From UBA7657 sp049652985 (GTDB taxonomy: Bacteria; Pseudomonadota; Alphaproteobacteria; Micavibrionales; Micavibrionaceae), in contig JBASFK010000002.1 in assembly GCA_049652985.1 (NCBI GenBank), positions 558,001 to 622,000 of the forward strand: DNA of 64,000 bases, given 5' to 3'. How positions within the stretch are numbered: the stretch's first letter is position 1; the number at the start of each line of letters is the position of its first letter. The notes below the pieces were generated by a model that had not been told where the DNA came from, did not search any database, and saw only the letters and a list, made by a program, of their open reading frames with translations. The position numbers and the translations under genes were made by a program. Below, piece after piece: positions 1-8,275 of the stretch.

Positions 1-66
1 GACCCGGATTATTCGCTGGAAGAGCGCATATCGCGTGAGCAATTCGCGAACGAAGATAAAAGTTAG
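1..66 (+). CDS. C-terminal end of an unidentified plus-strand gene (partial)
   Basis: The window opens inside an open frame of 21 codons, ending in residues NEDKS and a TAG stop at 64-66. The stop overlaps the purC stop on the other strand (TAA at 63-65), the same tail-to-tail arrangement seen at the other convergent junctions here, which is the main reason to think this frame is a real gene end. The visible peptide is acidic and hydrophilic, with no recognisable motif. The function cannot be told from 21 residues. Confidence 0.45.
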   Translation, partial: DPDYSLEERISREQFANEDKS

Positions 67-914
67 TGCTTCCTCGGTTTTGACGGCTTGACTTCACGAA
101 GCTGGCGTTCGCGGGCGAGATCGTTTTCGATGATACCAAGCTTTTCCGCCGCTTTCTCGTCAAGGCCGCCCGCTTTCATAATGCCGCCCGCCGGGATGAG
201 TCCCAGTTTTTCCGCTATGTACTGATATCCTTCCACGAGATCGCCGAGATCGAAACGGAAGCGGTCCTTGTCGAGCTTCTCGCCGGTCTTTGCGTCCCAG
301 AGGCGGCAATTGTCCGGCGAAATTTCGTCAGCGAGAATAATATAAAGCTCGCCGTGATCGCCCCAGATACGGCCGAATTCGAGTTTGAAATCGACAAGCT
401 TGAGGCCGATGCCTGCAAAAAGCCCGTTCAGGTAATCGTTGATACGCCAGGACATCGCCACCATTTCGTCCAGCTCGTACGGGTCGGCCCATCCGAACGT
501 GACGATATGATCCTCGCTCACCATCGGGTCGCCGAGCGCATCTTTCTTGTAATAAAATTCAACCAACGGGCGTCCGAGGAATGTTCCCTCTTTGATGCCG
601 AGGCGTTTCACCAACGAGCCGGCCGCGATATTACGCACCACCAGTTCGATGGGAATGATTTCGACCTTGCGGACAAGCTGCTCGCGCATATTGATCGAGC
701 GGATGAAGTGCGTGGGAATTCCAATCGATTCAAGCTTGGTCATCAGGTGCGCGGAAATGCGGTTGTTGAGCACGCCCTTGCCCGCGATCACAGCATGTTT
801 TGCGCCGTTGCCCGCCGTGGCATCATCCTTGAAATACTGGATGACAGTATTGGGGTCCGGGCCCTCATATAATGTCTTGGCCTTACCCTCGTAAATTACC
901 CTGCGTCGCGACAT
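63..914 (-). CDS. purC: Phosphoribosylaminoimidazole-succinocarboxamide synthase (SAICAR synthetase)
   Basis: Cytosolic enzyme of de novo purine synthesis: ligates aspartate to CAIR using ATP to give SAICAR. The 283-residue product carries the family landmarks in order: the N-terminal YEGKAKTLYEG strand-turn, DDATAGNG, the PIELVVRNIAAGS segment, LVDFKLEFG and DEISPDNCRLWD near residue 200. Length is in the usual 230-300 range. The ATG at 914 (MSRRR) is preferred because homologues begin there; an in-frame ATG at 923 adds three residues and is an equal alternative. It is transcribed divergently from the DUF1476 gene, a neighbour often found with pur genes in alphaproteobacteria. A perfect 8-bp inverted repeat lies in the shared upstream region. 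Confidence 0.95.
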   Translation of the reverse strand: MSRRRVIYEGKAKTLYEGPDPNTVIQYFKDDATAGNGAKHAVIAGKGVLNNRISAHLMTKLESIGIPTHFIRSINMREQLVRKVEIIPIELVVRNIAAGSLVKRLGIKEGTFLGRPLVEFYYKKDALGDPMVSEDHIVTFGWADPYELDEMVAMSWRINDYLNGLFAGIGLKLVDFKLEFGRIWGDHGELYIILADEISPDNCRLWDAKTGEKLDKDRFRFDLGDLVEGYQYIAEKLGLIPAGGIMKAGGLDEKAAEKLGIIENDLARERQLREVKPSKPRKH

Positions 915-949
915 GGAAAACATCCCCGGTACTCCTTATATCCCCTGTA

Positions 950-980
950 TAGCATTGCATTTTACATGATTCCAATGCTA
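950..980. promoter_or_regulatory. Inverted repeat between divergent purC and DUF1476 genes
   Basis: TAGCATTG at 950-957 and CAATGCTA at 973-980 form a perfect 8-bp inverted repeat with a 15-nt AT-rich spacer, inside the 119-nt gap from which both genes are transcribed. The position suits an operator for a dimeric regulator, or overlapping promoters. No known regulator motif is recognised and no function is claimed. Confidence 0.35.
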
Positions 981-1042
981 CAAATCGTGCACTTTGCACT
1001 TTTGTATGGAAAAACCACTAACGCGAGGCGAAAACGTCGAAA

Positions 1043-1360
1043 ATGAAGGACCGTGAAAACGCATTTGAGAATAAATTTGCCCATGACGAGCAACTGAGTT
1101 TCAGGATTGAGGCCCGTTGCTGCAAACTTTTCGGTCTTTGGGTGGCCGGGAAAATGGGCCTTTCAGGGGCAGAAATCCCGAATTACGCCGGCGAAGTCGT
1201 TGCGGCCAATCTTCAGGAGGCCGGTTTTGGTGATGTTTTGCGAAAAGTAAGCGCCGACCTGAAGGCTAAGAATATTGAATTTTCCAGCCATTTGCTTGAA
1301 GCGGAACTGGAAAAAGCCCATGAAGAAGCCAGGGACCAGATTCTCAACGAAACTGAGTAA
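1043..1360 (+). CDS. DUF1476 protein, ATPase inhibitor subunit zeta
   Basis: A 105-residue, mostly helical, highly charged cytosolic protein beginning MKDRENAFENKFAHDEQLSF and continuing with a RNKLLGLW-like segment (here CCKLFGLWVAGKMGL, about residues 27-41). This matches the DUF1476 family, whose members act in alphaproteobacteria as the zeta subunit that inhibits ATP hydrolysis by the F1Fo ATP synthase. The family's length is about 100-110 residues. It is the first gene rightward from the purC divergent promoter and is closed by a strong intrinsic terminator 18 nt after its stop, so it is probably transcribed alone. Family assignment comes from sequence; the inhibitory role is known for homologues only. 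Confidence 0.9.
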   Translation: MKDRENAFENKFAHDEQLSFRIEARCCKLFGLWVAGKMGLSGAEIPNYAGEVVAANLQEAGFGDVLRKVSADLKAKNIEFSSHLLEAELEKAHEEARDQILNETE

Positions 1361-1377
1361 AGCGGTCTCAGAATATA

Positions 1378-1406
1378 AAAAAGCCCCGGTTATGCCGGGG
1401 CTTTTT
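1378..1406 (+). terminator. Intrinsic terminator after DUF1476 gene
   Basis: A GC-rich stem AAGCCCCGG / CCGGGGCTT with a TTATG-type loop, followed by a run of five Ts. It begins 18 nt after the DUF1476 stop. The A-run on the left flank could allow weak activity on the other strand as well. Confidence 0.9.
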
Positions 1407-1692
1407 GATTCTGTCCTGTTCAACCCGCCAATCTGGTTCCGTTTGCGGCGAAAATCACTTTTCGCGAAAACATGCGTTGGCCATGGTCTTTGTAAAAATG
1501 GAAGCCTGATTCTTAGCGCATGGGCAGCAGCTTGCCAAGCGGAAAGTTACCGGGGATGCCCTTTCATTGTAATTTTATAATAAAAATCCAGATGGATCAG
1601 ACTTATTTATTCGCGAATGGCGATTCCGGGCCGCTTGTTTTTGACGGAAAACAGCCCCAGACTGGACGGACAAACAGCCAGGAAAGGTCCCG
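1407..1692 (+). promoter_or_regulatory. Leader region of bolA-grxD
   Basis: These 286 bases hold no gene I can support. A TATAAT hexamer at 1576-1581 in an AT-rich patch is a possible -10 box for bolA-grxD, with no convincing -35. A short frame (MDQTYLFANGD...) runs from about 1592 into bolA in another frame; it lacks a clear ribosome binding site and I leave it uncalled. AGGAAAGG at about 1679-1686 is the ribosome binding site for bolA. Confidence 0.3.
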
Positions 1693-1920
1693 ATGGACGC
1701 CGCGACCCTTCAGTCTCTTATCCTGAACGCACTGCCGGGCGCGCAGGTCAGCGTCGAGGATTTGCGCGGCGACGGCGCGCACTACACGGCAACGGTCATT
1801 TCCACCGCTTTCATCGGCAAGACCCGCGTAGAGCAGCACCGCCTCGTTCATGCCGCGATCAAAGGCCATACGAATGACAAGGTCGCCATCGCGATCCAGA
1901 CCGTCGCCGCGGAGAAGTGA
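1693..1920 (+). CDS. bolA: BolA family protein
   Basis: A 75-residue BolA/IbaG-type protein with the family core: a short helix, the strand-turn GDGAHYTATVISTAFIGKTR, and RVEQHRLVHAAI (about residues 45-56), containing the conserved histidine that helps hold a [2Fe-2S] cluster with a monothiol glutaredoxin. The next gene, one base downstream, encodes exactly such a CGFS glutaredoxin, so the two products very likely form a BolA-Grx4 complex acting in iron-sulfur trafficking or iron sensing. The start is set by AGGAAAGG ending six bases before the ATG. Length matches the short IbaG/BolA2-like subgroup. Confidence 0.93.
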   Translation: MDAATLQSLILNALPGAQVSVEDLRGDGAHYTATVISTAFIGKTRVEQHRLVHAAIKGHTNDKVAIAIQTVAAEK

Positions 1921-1921
1921 C

Positions 1922-2248
1922 ATGATGCGCAGCGCCATGTTCGAACGCATCGAGCGAGAAATCTACTCCCATAACGTCGTGCTTTACATGAAAGGCACCG
2001 CCGCTTTCCCGCAATGCGGGTTTTCGGCGTTCGTGGTGCAGGTTTTGTCGCAGGCGGGCGTGCAATTCCGCGATATCGACATCATGGGCGACAGCGAACT
2101 TCGCCAGGGCCTGAAGGATTTCGCCGACTGGCCGGGTTTCCCGCAGCTTTACATCAAGGGCGAGTTTATCGGCGGCGCGGATATCGTGCGTGAAATGGCC
2201 GGGACCGGTGAATTACAGGCGCTGCTTGAGGATCGCGGCGTTCTCTAG
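1922..2248 (+). CDS. grxD: Monothiol glutaredoxin, Grx4 family (CGFS type)
   Basis: A 108-residue monothiol glutaredoxin. The PQCGFS active site is at about residues 30-35 (Cys32), followed by the WPGFPQLYIKGEFIGGADI segment that supplies the cis-proline and glutathione-binding residues. Such proteins bind a [2Fe-2S] cluster with glutathione and pass it to acceptor apoproteins, often with BolA, encoded immediately upstream. Two ATGs are adjacent (1922 and 1925); the frame stays open further upstream but that stretch is the bolA coding sequence. The TAG stop shares a CTAG palindrome with the rodA stop on the opposite strand. Confidence 0.95.
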   Translation: MMRSAMFERIEREIYSHNVVLYMKGTAAFPQCGFSAFVVQVLSQAGVQFRDIDIMGDSELRQGLKDFADWPGFPQLYIKGEFIGGADIVREMAGTGELQALLEDRGVL

Positions 2249-3375
2249 ATGCGCGTGACCTTGCTGTCACGGTAGAGATTGCACGATAAAATCAGTCCGA
2301 AGCCGATCATCGCCGCAAGCATTGCCGTGCCGCCGTAAGAAACCAATGGAAGCGGCGCACCAACGACCGGGATCAGGCCCATCACCATCGAGATATTGAT
2401 GAAAATATAAATCGAGAAATTAAAAATCAGCCCGAACGCGAGGTAACGCCCGAAATTGTGGCGTGCACGGAGCGCAATCCAAAGCCCGTACCAGATAATC
2501 AACCCGAACAGCATGAGCATGACAAGACCGCCTGCCAGCCCCCACTCCTCGGCCCACAACGTGAAGATGAAATCCGTCTGTTTCTCGGGCAGGAAATTCA
2601 GGTGGCTTTGAGAGCCTTCAAGGAAGCCTTTGCCCTTCAGCCCACCCGAGCCCAGCGCGATTTTCGACTGTGTGATGTGATAGCCGGCGCCCAGAGGATC
2701 GCTCTCCGGGTTCAGGAAGGTCAGCACGCGCTGGCGCTGGTAATCGTGCATGAAGTGCCAGCCGATGGGGATCGCGGCGGCGATGGCAACCGCGCCGCCA
2801 ATGAATATCCAGAGCGGTGCACCGACAACAAATATCATCGCTGCGCCCACGAAACTCGTCATCAACGCGGTGCCAAGATCAGGCTGCAGCATCACAAGGC
2901 CGACGGGCGCCGCGATCAGCAATGCCGGCAGCGCAAGGAACGTAAGCCGTTTCATATCCTCGGGCGTGGCGGCGTGAAAATAACGGGCCAGCGTCAGGAC
3001 CAGCGCCACTTTCATCAATTCGGAAGGCTGCAATTTCATGAAACCGAGATTGATCCATCTTTGCGCACCCATCCCGATATGACCCATGACCTCGACATAG
3101 ACGAGCAGGACAAAACCTATTGCGTACAGCCACCAGGCGAATTTATACCACCAGCGCACATCGATAAGCGCCAGCACCAGCATGACAAAAAAAATCACCG
3201 AGAAACGTTTCATCTGGTTTTCGGCCCACGGTTCGAAATTCCCGCCCGCGGCTGAATAAAGGGCCGTAAAACCGATCGAGGCCACGGCAACAATCAGCGC
3301 GATAAATATCCAGTCGAGGTTTTTCAGCTTGTGAAAAATTCCCTGTTCCGACTGCAATATGATCGACTTTGGCAT
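2245..3375 (-). CDS. rodA: SEDS peptidoglycan glycosyltransferase RodA
   Basis: A 376-residue multi-pass inner membrane protein of the SEDS family (RodA/FtsW/SpoVE), which polymerises lipid II into glycan strands during cell elongation together with PBP2. Landmarks include the LQPDLGTALM loop near the middle, the large GSGGLKGKGFLEGSQ segment and the C-terminal VVGAPLPLVSYGGTAML motif. About ten hydrophobic segments are visible. The ATG at 3375 (MPKSIIL) is chosen because AGGAAA lies nine bases upstream and the longer frame would run back through mrdA. It is last in the mreB-mreC-mreD-mrdA-rodA run, 10 nt after mrdA, the gene for its transpeptidase partner. Confidence 0.95.
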   Translation of the reverse strand: MPKSIILQSEQGIFHKLKNLDWIFIALIVAVASIGFTALYSAAGGNFEPWAENQMKRFSVIFFVMLVLALIDVRWWYKFAWWLYAIGFVLLVYVEVMGHIGMGAQRWINLGFMKLQPSELMKVALVLTLARYFHAATPEDMKRLTFLALPALLIAAPVGLVMLQPDLGTALMTSFVGAAMIFVVGAPLWIFIGGAVAIAAAIPIGWHFMHDYQRQRVLTFLNPESDPLGAGYHITQSKIALGSGGLKGKGFLEGSQSHLNFLPEKQTDFIFTLWAEEWGLAGGLVMLMLFGLIIWYGLWIALRARHNFGRYLAFGLIFNFSIYIFINISMVMGLIPVVGAPLPLVSYGGTAMLAAMIGFGLILSCNLYRDSKVTRI

Positions 3376-3385
3376 TATGTTTTTC

Positions 3386-5266
3386 CTATATCGGTTCTTT
3401 TGTCTTCTTTTGCACGGTGGCCTGGCTGCTCTGGACAGCCATCGGCGTCGCGGCGGGGTTGCGCTTCTGAACTTCCACCAGCAAATCCTTGGCAATCGGC
3501 GCCGCCGTGAGCGCGCCGCCGACTCCGTGCTCGACGACAACCGCGCAGGCATAAACAGGCTTGTTCAGCGGCGCATAGCCGACAAATAACGCGTGGTGAC
3601 GCTCGCGCCATGCAAGGTCCTCGTTCTTAACGCCCGCCGCGCGCTGCTGCATCGTGATCCTTCGCACCTGCGCGGTTCCGGTCTTGCCGCCAAAGGCGAA
3701 TTCAGGGGGGTCCTTCACCCGCGAGCCGTACGCCGTGCCGCGCTCATGGTTCACCACCTTGTCCATGCCGCTCATCATCATTTTCAGGTGCGCATCGGGG
3801 ATATTCATCTTCGGCCATTTCGGAACCACGGCGGGGTTTTCGCCAACATAGCCCGTGATCTGCGGTTTCACCTCGTAGCCGCCATTGACAAGCCGTGCCG
3901 TCATGACGGCCAATTGAAGAGGTGTCGCCAGGAAATATCCCTGTCCAATGGCGTTAACGATGGTTTCACCCGGCTGCCAGGATTCATTGAACTGGGCCTT
4001 TTTCCATTCACGCGTCGGCACAAGGCCGGGTCTTTCTTCCGCCAGGTCGAAGCCGAATTTCTGGCCGAACCCGAACTGCCGCGCCATGTCCGAAATCGCG
4101 TCGATGCCCATCTCGTTCGCCATCTGGTAGAAAAATACGTCGCACGATTTCTGCAACGCGTCGCCCAGATTGACATAGCCGTGCCCGCCCTTTTTCCAGC
4201 AGTGAAAGCGCCCCTTGCCGAGAATGTAATGACCCGGGCAAAACACGGTGCGGTTCGCAGTGATCTTGCCCGCTTTCAGACCGGCAAGGGCCGTGATCAT
4301 CTTGAAGGTCGAGCCCGGCGGATATTGGCCGGCTATAGTCTTGTTCGTGAGCGGGTAGCCTGGATTGGCCAGCAATTCCTCCCACAGCGCCGCTGAAATC
4401 CCCCGTGAAAACACGTTCGGATCGAAGGCCGGGTAAGACGCCAGTGCATAAACCTCGCCGTTATGGACGTTAATAACTGCGGCCGACGCGCTTTGCTGCT
4501 CAGAAATGCGCTTCTGCGCGAAACGCTGCAACTCGCCGTCGATGGTCAGCATCACGCGCTCGCCGGGGACCGGGTCGCTGCGGCGCAGTTCGCGGACCTC
4601 GCGCCCGACGACATTCACCTCGACATCGGACGATCCCGCCTTGCCGCGCATCGCGAGGTCATGCGTTTTTTCGATTGCGCTCTTGCCGATCTTGAAACCG
4701 GGTACGGTCAGCAGCGGGTCTTCCGTCAAATCTTGCTGGCTGACCGCGCCGACATAACCGATGAGATGCGCCGTCGCCTCGCCGAGCGGGTAGCCACGGA
4801 TTTCACCCACGTTCGTCGAAAGCCCCGGCAGATCGGGCAGGTTGACCTCCACCTTCGCGACCTCTTCCCAGTTTAAATCATCCTTGATTTCGAGGGGCAC
4901 GAATTTCGGGCTTTTCTTGGCCTGCTTCAGCACGGCCTTGATGCTGTTCTCGTCCACATCGATATATTTCTGCAGCGCGCGCAGGGATTTTTCCAGGTTC
5001 TCAGCCTGCTCGGGGATAATCAGCACGCGGAAATTCTGGTTGTTAACCGCCAGCGGCACGCCGAACCTGTCGACAATCTGCCCGCGCGTGGGCGGGAGTA
5101 TTTTCGTGTTGATGCGGTTTTTATCCGACAATGTCCGGTAGCGCTGGCCCTGTACGATCTGGAGCCATGCGAGCCGCCCGCCGAGAATAGCCAGCAGCGC
5201 ACCCTGGCCTGCGCCAATGAAAAAGGCGCGCCGGGTAAAATTCAAATTGTCGACTGTGCGTTTCAT
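3386..5266 (-). CDS. mrdA: Penicillin-binding protein 2 (elongation-specific transpeptidase)
   Basis: A 626-residue class B PBP. A single membrane anchor spans about residues 12-36, followed by the dimerisation region with the PPTRGQIVDRFG motif (58-69), and then the transpeptidase domain with catalytic motifs S319-TFK, SCD at 374-376 and KTG at 528-530. These residues cross-link peptide stems during lateral wall growth; RodA, encoded next, supplies the glycosyltransferase activity. The paired cysteines around the FCPGHYILGKGRFHCW stretch are typical of PBP2. It starts 9 nt downstream of mreD, consistent with one transcript. Confidence 0.96.
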   Translation of the reverse strand: MKRTVDNLNFTRRAFFIGAGQGALLAILGGRLAWLQIVQGQRYRTLSDKNRINTKILPPTRGQIVDRFGVPLAVNNQNFRVLIIPEQAENLEKSLRALQKYIDVDENSIKAVLKQAKKSPKFVPLEIKDDLNWEEVAKVEVNLPDLPGLSTNVGEIRGYPLGEATAHLIGYVGAVSQQDLTEDPLLTVPGFKIGKSAIEKTHDLAMRGKAGSSDVEVNVVGREVRELRRSDPVPGERVMLTIDGELQRFAQKRISEQQSASAAVINVHNGEVYALASYPAFDPNVFSRGISAALWEELLANPGYPLTNKTIAGQYPPGSTFKMITALAGLKAGKITANRTVFCPGHYILGKGRFHCWKKGGHGYVNLGDALQKSCDVFFYQMANEMGIDAISDMARQFGFGQKFGFDLAEERPGLVPTREWKKAQFNESWQPGETIVNAIGQGYFLATPLQLAVMTARLVNGGYEVKPQITGYVGENPAVVPKWPKMNIPDAHLKMMMSGMDKVVNHERGTAYGSRVKDPPEFAFGGKTGTAQVRRITMQQRAAGVKNEDLAWRERHHALFVGYAPLNKPVYACAVVVEHGVGGALTAAPIAKDLLVEVQKRNPAATPMAVQSSQATVQKKTKEPI

Positions 5267-5275
5267 GAAATTCTT

Positions 5276-5830
5276 TTACCTGCTTTTGGCCTTCATCATA
5301 TAACCCGTGCGCGGCTCGGGCAGGATTTTATGGGTGATATGCAGCAGCATCGAAATCACCGGGAACAGCGCGACACCAAGCAGGACCGAAAAACAAAGCG
5401 GGCGAAGCGGCGGCCACATACCGTTCAGAAAACCGAAGATAAACCACTGCGCCAGCCCGGCGACGGTGCTGACGATCACGAACCCGATCCATGTCATCAG
5501 GAAGGATTGCCCCATCAGGTAGCGGCGCTGATCACTCACGATCCAGTGCACGACAACGAACACCAGCGCACTGATGCCAACAACTGGATAGTAGATGATG
5601 AAATCGACGAGAATGCCCGCTGTAAAAACCAGCCAGGCGGGAATCAATGTCGGTCGGTAGATCGCCCAGTAATAAATCGCCATGAGCAGCAGCGGCGCCT
5701 TGACCGAACCTGCGACCGGGAACGTGAACGATACGATGCTGAACACCAGCAGCACCGCCATCAGGCTGTACGGCACGATGAACCTGATGCCCGCTTCCGC
5801 GCGCTCCGACCCTGTGGAGAAATATCCCAT
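5276..5830 (-). CDS. mreD: Rod shape-determining membrane protein MreD
   Basis: A 184-residue protein with five or so hydrophobic segments and little else, fitting MreD, an inner membrane component of the elongasome that connects MreC and the RodA-PBP2 pair. MreD sequences are poorly conserved, so the call rests mainly on length, membrane topology and its fixed place between mreC and mrdA. The YYWAIYRPTLIPAWLVFTAG stretch resembles the P-x-W-x-F signature region of MreD. It is separated from mreC by 199 nt holding a palindromic repeat, the one long gap inside this operon. Confidence 0.88.
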   Translation of the reverse strand: MGYFSTGSERAEAGIRFIVPYSLMAVLLVFSIVSFTFPVAGSVKAPLLLMAIYYWAIYRPTLIPAWLVFTAGILVDFIIYYPVVGISALVFVVVHWIVSDQRRYLMGQSFLMTWIGFVIVSTVAGLAQWFIFGFLNGMWPPLRPLCFSVLLGVALFPVISMLLHITHKILPEPRTGYMMKAKSR

Positions 5831-5885
5831 GGGGTTAATCTATCCGAAAACAAGACAGGGGGTCGAGCCTGAACATTACTTTATT

Positions 5886-6015
5886 GTCATCCTGAGCGCA
5901 GTCCCGGTGCGCCAGCAACGGGACGAAGTCGAAGGATCTTAAATCTATCGGATAAACAAAAGATCCTTCGGCTACGGCCAACCCTTTTCAAGGCTTGGCC
6001 TCCGCTCAGGATGAC
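5886..6015. repeat. Palindromic dispersed repeat, GTCATCCTGAGC family
   Basis: Starts GTCATCCTGAGCGCAG and ends GCTCAGGATGAC, with inner arms GAAGTCGAAGGATCTT and AGATCCTTCGGCT, so the 130-bp unit can fold into a long hairpin. It sits in the mreC-mreD gap. A shorter relative (50684-50772) lies in frame inside ileS. No transposase is present; the unit looks like a non-autonomous or extragenic palindromic element. Confidence 0.8.
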
Positions 6016-6029
6016 AGTTGAAGAGTAAT

Positions 6030-6920
6030 TTAATCCAGTTCCGAGGCGGGATTTCCGCTCTGCAGATTCGGGTCTTCGTTGCGGTCGACGATACGCACAT
6101 GGACCAGCCGGTCGAAATTGGCAAAAAGCTGGATCTTATAGACCCCGTCCTCGCCGATCGAGACCCGGCCGACGGGCAGACCGTGCGGGAAAACGCCGCC
6201 ATAGCCCGACGTTATGATACGCGCGCCGTTCTTGATCTCGCTGTCCGGCGGCAGGTGCAGCAGGATGGGCATGGTCGTGTTCTGTCCCGCGAGAATTGCA
6301 TGCTGGCGGGTGTCTTCAACTAATATAGGCACGCGGCTGTTGATGTCGGTCACCAGCAGGACGCGCGAAACGCTGCGGCCCGCTTCCACGATACGGCCAA
6401 CCAGCCCTTCGCCCGACAGCACGGCCTGGCCTTTTGCGGCGCCATCCTTTGCGCCGGCTTCGACCAGCAAGGTTTTGACGAATGTTGTCCCGGCATCGGC
6501 CAGAATTCTCGCGGTGATGAAACGGTTCTCGGGCTCGATCTTCACATGCAGCAGGTCGCGCAGCGATTTGTTCTCGGCCTCAAGCTGCAGCGCGGTCTGG
6601 TACCATTCGCGCAGCCTTACGTTTTCCTGTTCCAGTTTCACGTTCTGCGCCTGCAACTCCGCGAGACCGGAAACGTCACGCACGAACAATACCATCGACT
6701 GCATCGGCCGCGTCACCGCGCCAAGCATCGGCCCCAGGCCGTCGGCCACGCTCGTACGCACCGCGCTCACGCCCTGCGGATTCACGGCTGAGAAAATCAG
6801 CGTGCCGACAGCGGCGAGAACAAAAATAAAAGAAACGAAACTACCGCCCGCCAGAGGGATGGGCGATATGCGCGAGAGGCTCTTTGACCAGGTACGGCGT
6901 TTCAACAGAAAATCCCACAA
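6030..6920 (-). CDS. mreC: Rod shape-determining protein MreC
   Basis: A 296-residue bitopic inner membrane protein: a cytosolic N-terminus, one transmembrane helix near residues 24-48, a coiled coil at about 85-125 (LQAQNVKLEQENVRLREWY), and the two periplasmic beta-barrel domains containing GAKDGAAKGQAVLSGEGLVGR and TSGYGGVFPHGLPVGRV. MreC organises the periplasmic part of the elongasome and activates PBP2-RodA. It lies between mreB and mreD as expected. A 133-nt gap to mreB contains an inverted repeat at about 6989-7013 that might reduce readthrough. Confidence 0.95.
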   Translation of the reverse strand: MWDFLLKRRTWSKSLSRISPIPLAGGSFVSFIFVLAAVGTLIFSAVNPQGVSAVRTSVADGLGPMLGAVTRPMQSMVLFVRDVSGLAELQAQNVKLEQENVRLREWYQTALQLEAENKSLRDLLHVKIEPENRFITARILADAGTTFVKTLLVEAGAKDGAAKGQAVLSGEGLVGRIVEAGRSVSRVLLVTDINSRVPILVEDTRQHAILAGQNTTMPILLHLPPDSEIKNGARIITSGYGGVFPHGLPVGRVSIGEDGVYKIQLFANFDRLVHVRIVDRNEDPNLQSGNPASELD

Positions 6921-6988
6921 ATTGCTGAAAATCTTCTTATATTTTACGACTAAAGAAGATCAGGAGTGAACGCAAGGTCCAGCCTTTA

Positions 6989-7013
6989 TTTTACCGCAAT
7001 TTATTGCGTAAAA
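6989..7013. repeat. AT-rich inverted repeat between mreB and mreC
   Basis: TTTTACCGCAA and TTGCGTAAAA flank a short loop, giving a hairpin of about ten pairs with one bulge. On the minus strand it lies downstream of mreB and upstream of mreC. It lacks a following T-run, so it may be an mRNA stability or partial attenuation element rather than a terminator. Confidence 0.4.
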
Positions 7014-7053
7014 CAACGAAAAGGCCGGGTTTTCCCTTAGATTAGCGTGAGTT

Positions 7054-8094
7054 TTAGTAAGTGCCGATCAGGACGTTCCTGAGGGCTTTACGCTCTTCCA
7101 GCGCATGGCCGGTACCCAGCGCCACGCAGGTCAGCGGGTCGTCGGCAAGGGCCACGGCCAGTCCCGTGGCATGGCGCAGCACGAAATCGAGGTTGGTCAG
7201 GAGCGCACCGCCGCCCGTCAGGACAATGCCTTTATCGACAATATCCGCCGCCAGTTCCGGCGCGGTGTGTTCGAGGGCGACTTTCACGCCCTCAACGATC
7301 TGGCCGACCGGTTCAGCCAGCGCTTCTGCCATCTGACGTTCGGTCACGACGATTTCCTTAGGCACGCCGTTCATCAGGTCGCGGCCACGGATTTCCATAG
7401 TCCGTCCCTCGCCTTCTGCGGGCGGGCAGGCAGAGCCGATTTCTTTTTTGATACGCTCGGCGGAGCTCTCGCCGATCAGCAAGTTATGAACGCGGCGGAT
7501 GTAGGCGATGATCGCTTCGTCCATTTTGTCGCCGCCGACGCGGACGCTGCGCGCGTAAACGATTCCGCCGAGCGAGATAACGGCAACTTCCGTCGTGCCG
7601 CCGCCGATATCGACGACCATCGAGCCGGTGGGTTCAGTCACGGGAAGGCCGGCGCCGATCGCGGCGGCCATGGGTTCTTCGATCAAATAAACTTCGGATG
7701 CGCCCGCGCTTTCGGCGGATTCCTGAATCGCGCGGCGCTCGACGGCTGTCGATCCCGAAGGAACGCAGATCACCATTTTCGGAGAAACGAATGAGCGGCG
7801 GTTGTGAACTTTGCGGATGAAATGCTTGATCATCGCTTCGGTGACTTCGAAATCGGCAATAACGCCGTCGCGCAAGGGGCGCGTTGCGACGATTGAACCC
7901 GGCGTACGGCCCAGCATCTGTTTCGCTTCGTTACCGACAGCGAGAATCTGTTTGCGGCCGCCGACCATCGAGATCGCGACAACAGACGGCTCGTTCAGCA
8001 CGATTCCACGGTCTTTCACGTACACAAGAGTGTTCGCGGTGCCGAGGTCGATGGCCATATCGGCCGACATAAATCCAAAAAGCTTGGAAAACAT
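7054..8094 (-). CDS. mreB: Rod shape-determining actin homologue MreB
   Basis: A 346-residue bacterial actin that forms membrane-bound filaments and orients lateral wall synthesis. Actin-fold landmarks: phosphate loop 1 DLGTANTLVYV (from residue 16), the EPMAAAIGAGLPV hinge segment, phosphate loop 2 VVDIGGGTTEVAVISLGG, and the adenosine loop LTGGGALL near residue 290. The N-terminal MFSKLFGFMSADMA resembles the short membrane-binding segment seen in Gram-negative MreB. Length equals E. coli MreB within one residue. It heads the minus-strand mre/mrd operon, so its upstream region (8095-8275) probably holds the main promoter. Confidence 0.97.
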   Translation of the reverse strand: MFSKLFGFMSADMAIDLGTANTLVYVKDRGIVLNEPSVVAISMVGGRKQILAVGNEAKQMLGRTPGSIVATRPLRDGVIADFEVTEAMIKHFIRKVHNRRSFVSPKMVICVPSGSTAVERRAIQESAESAGASEVYLIEEPMAAAIGAGLPVTEPTGSMVVDIGGGTTEVAVISLGGIVYARSVRVGGDKMDEAIIAYIRRVHNLLIGESSAERIKKEIGSACPPAEGEGRTMEIRGRDLMNGVPKEIVVTERQMAEALAEPVGQIVEGVKVALEHTAPELAADIVDKGIVLTGGGALLTNLDFVLRHATGLAVALADDPLTCVALGTGHALEERKALRNVLIGTY

Positions 8095-8199
8095 GTGCAG
8101 ACATTCTCATACCCGTCTTGGCCGCGCAAGCAGGATTCTGCTTATTTATAGCGGTTTTTGACCGGTCGCAGGGTTAAGGCAAGGACATGCTAGAAATTC

Positions 8200-8218
8200 A
8201 TCAGGTGATTGTCCTGAT
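8200..8218 (-). terminator. Possible hairpin downstream of rpmJ
   Basis: ATCAGG and CCTGAT form a 6-bp stem with a 7-nt loop about 60 nt after the rpmJ stop on the minus strand. It has no clear T-run and only a short stem, so terminator function is doubtful. Confidence 0.25.
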
Positions 8219-8275
8219 CATAGCATGGATGACATGAAGAAAGCGTAAGGATAATAAATGACGGCCAGGCGTCGA

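Noticed and set aside
354..872. 172-codon open frame on the plus strand opposite purC
   Set aside because: It is the antisense shadow of a clear PurC coding sequence; no ribosome binding site and no recognisable protein features.
1520..1726. 68-codon open frame upstream of bolA
   Set aside because: No ribosome binding site, overlaps the start of bolA, and no recognisable content.
2458..3255. 265-codon open frame opposite rodA
   Set aside because: Antisense to a conserved SEDS gene; His/Gln/Arg-rich composition typical of a reversed hydrophobic gene.
5886..6015. Insertion sequence remnant
   Set aside because: No transposase fragment or flanking target duplication is visible; palindromic extragenic repeat fits better.
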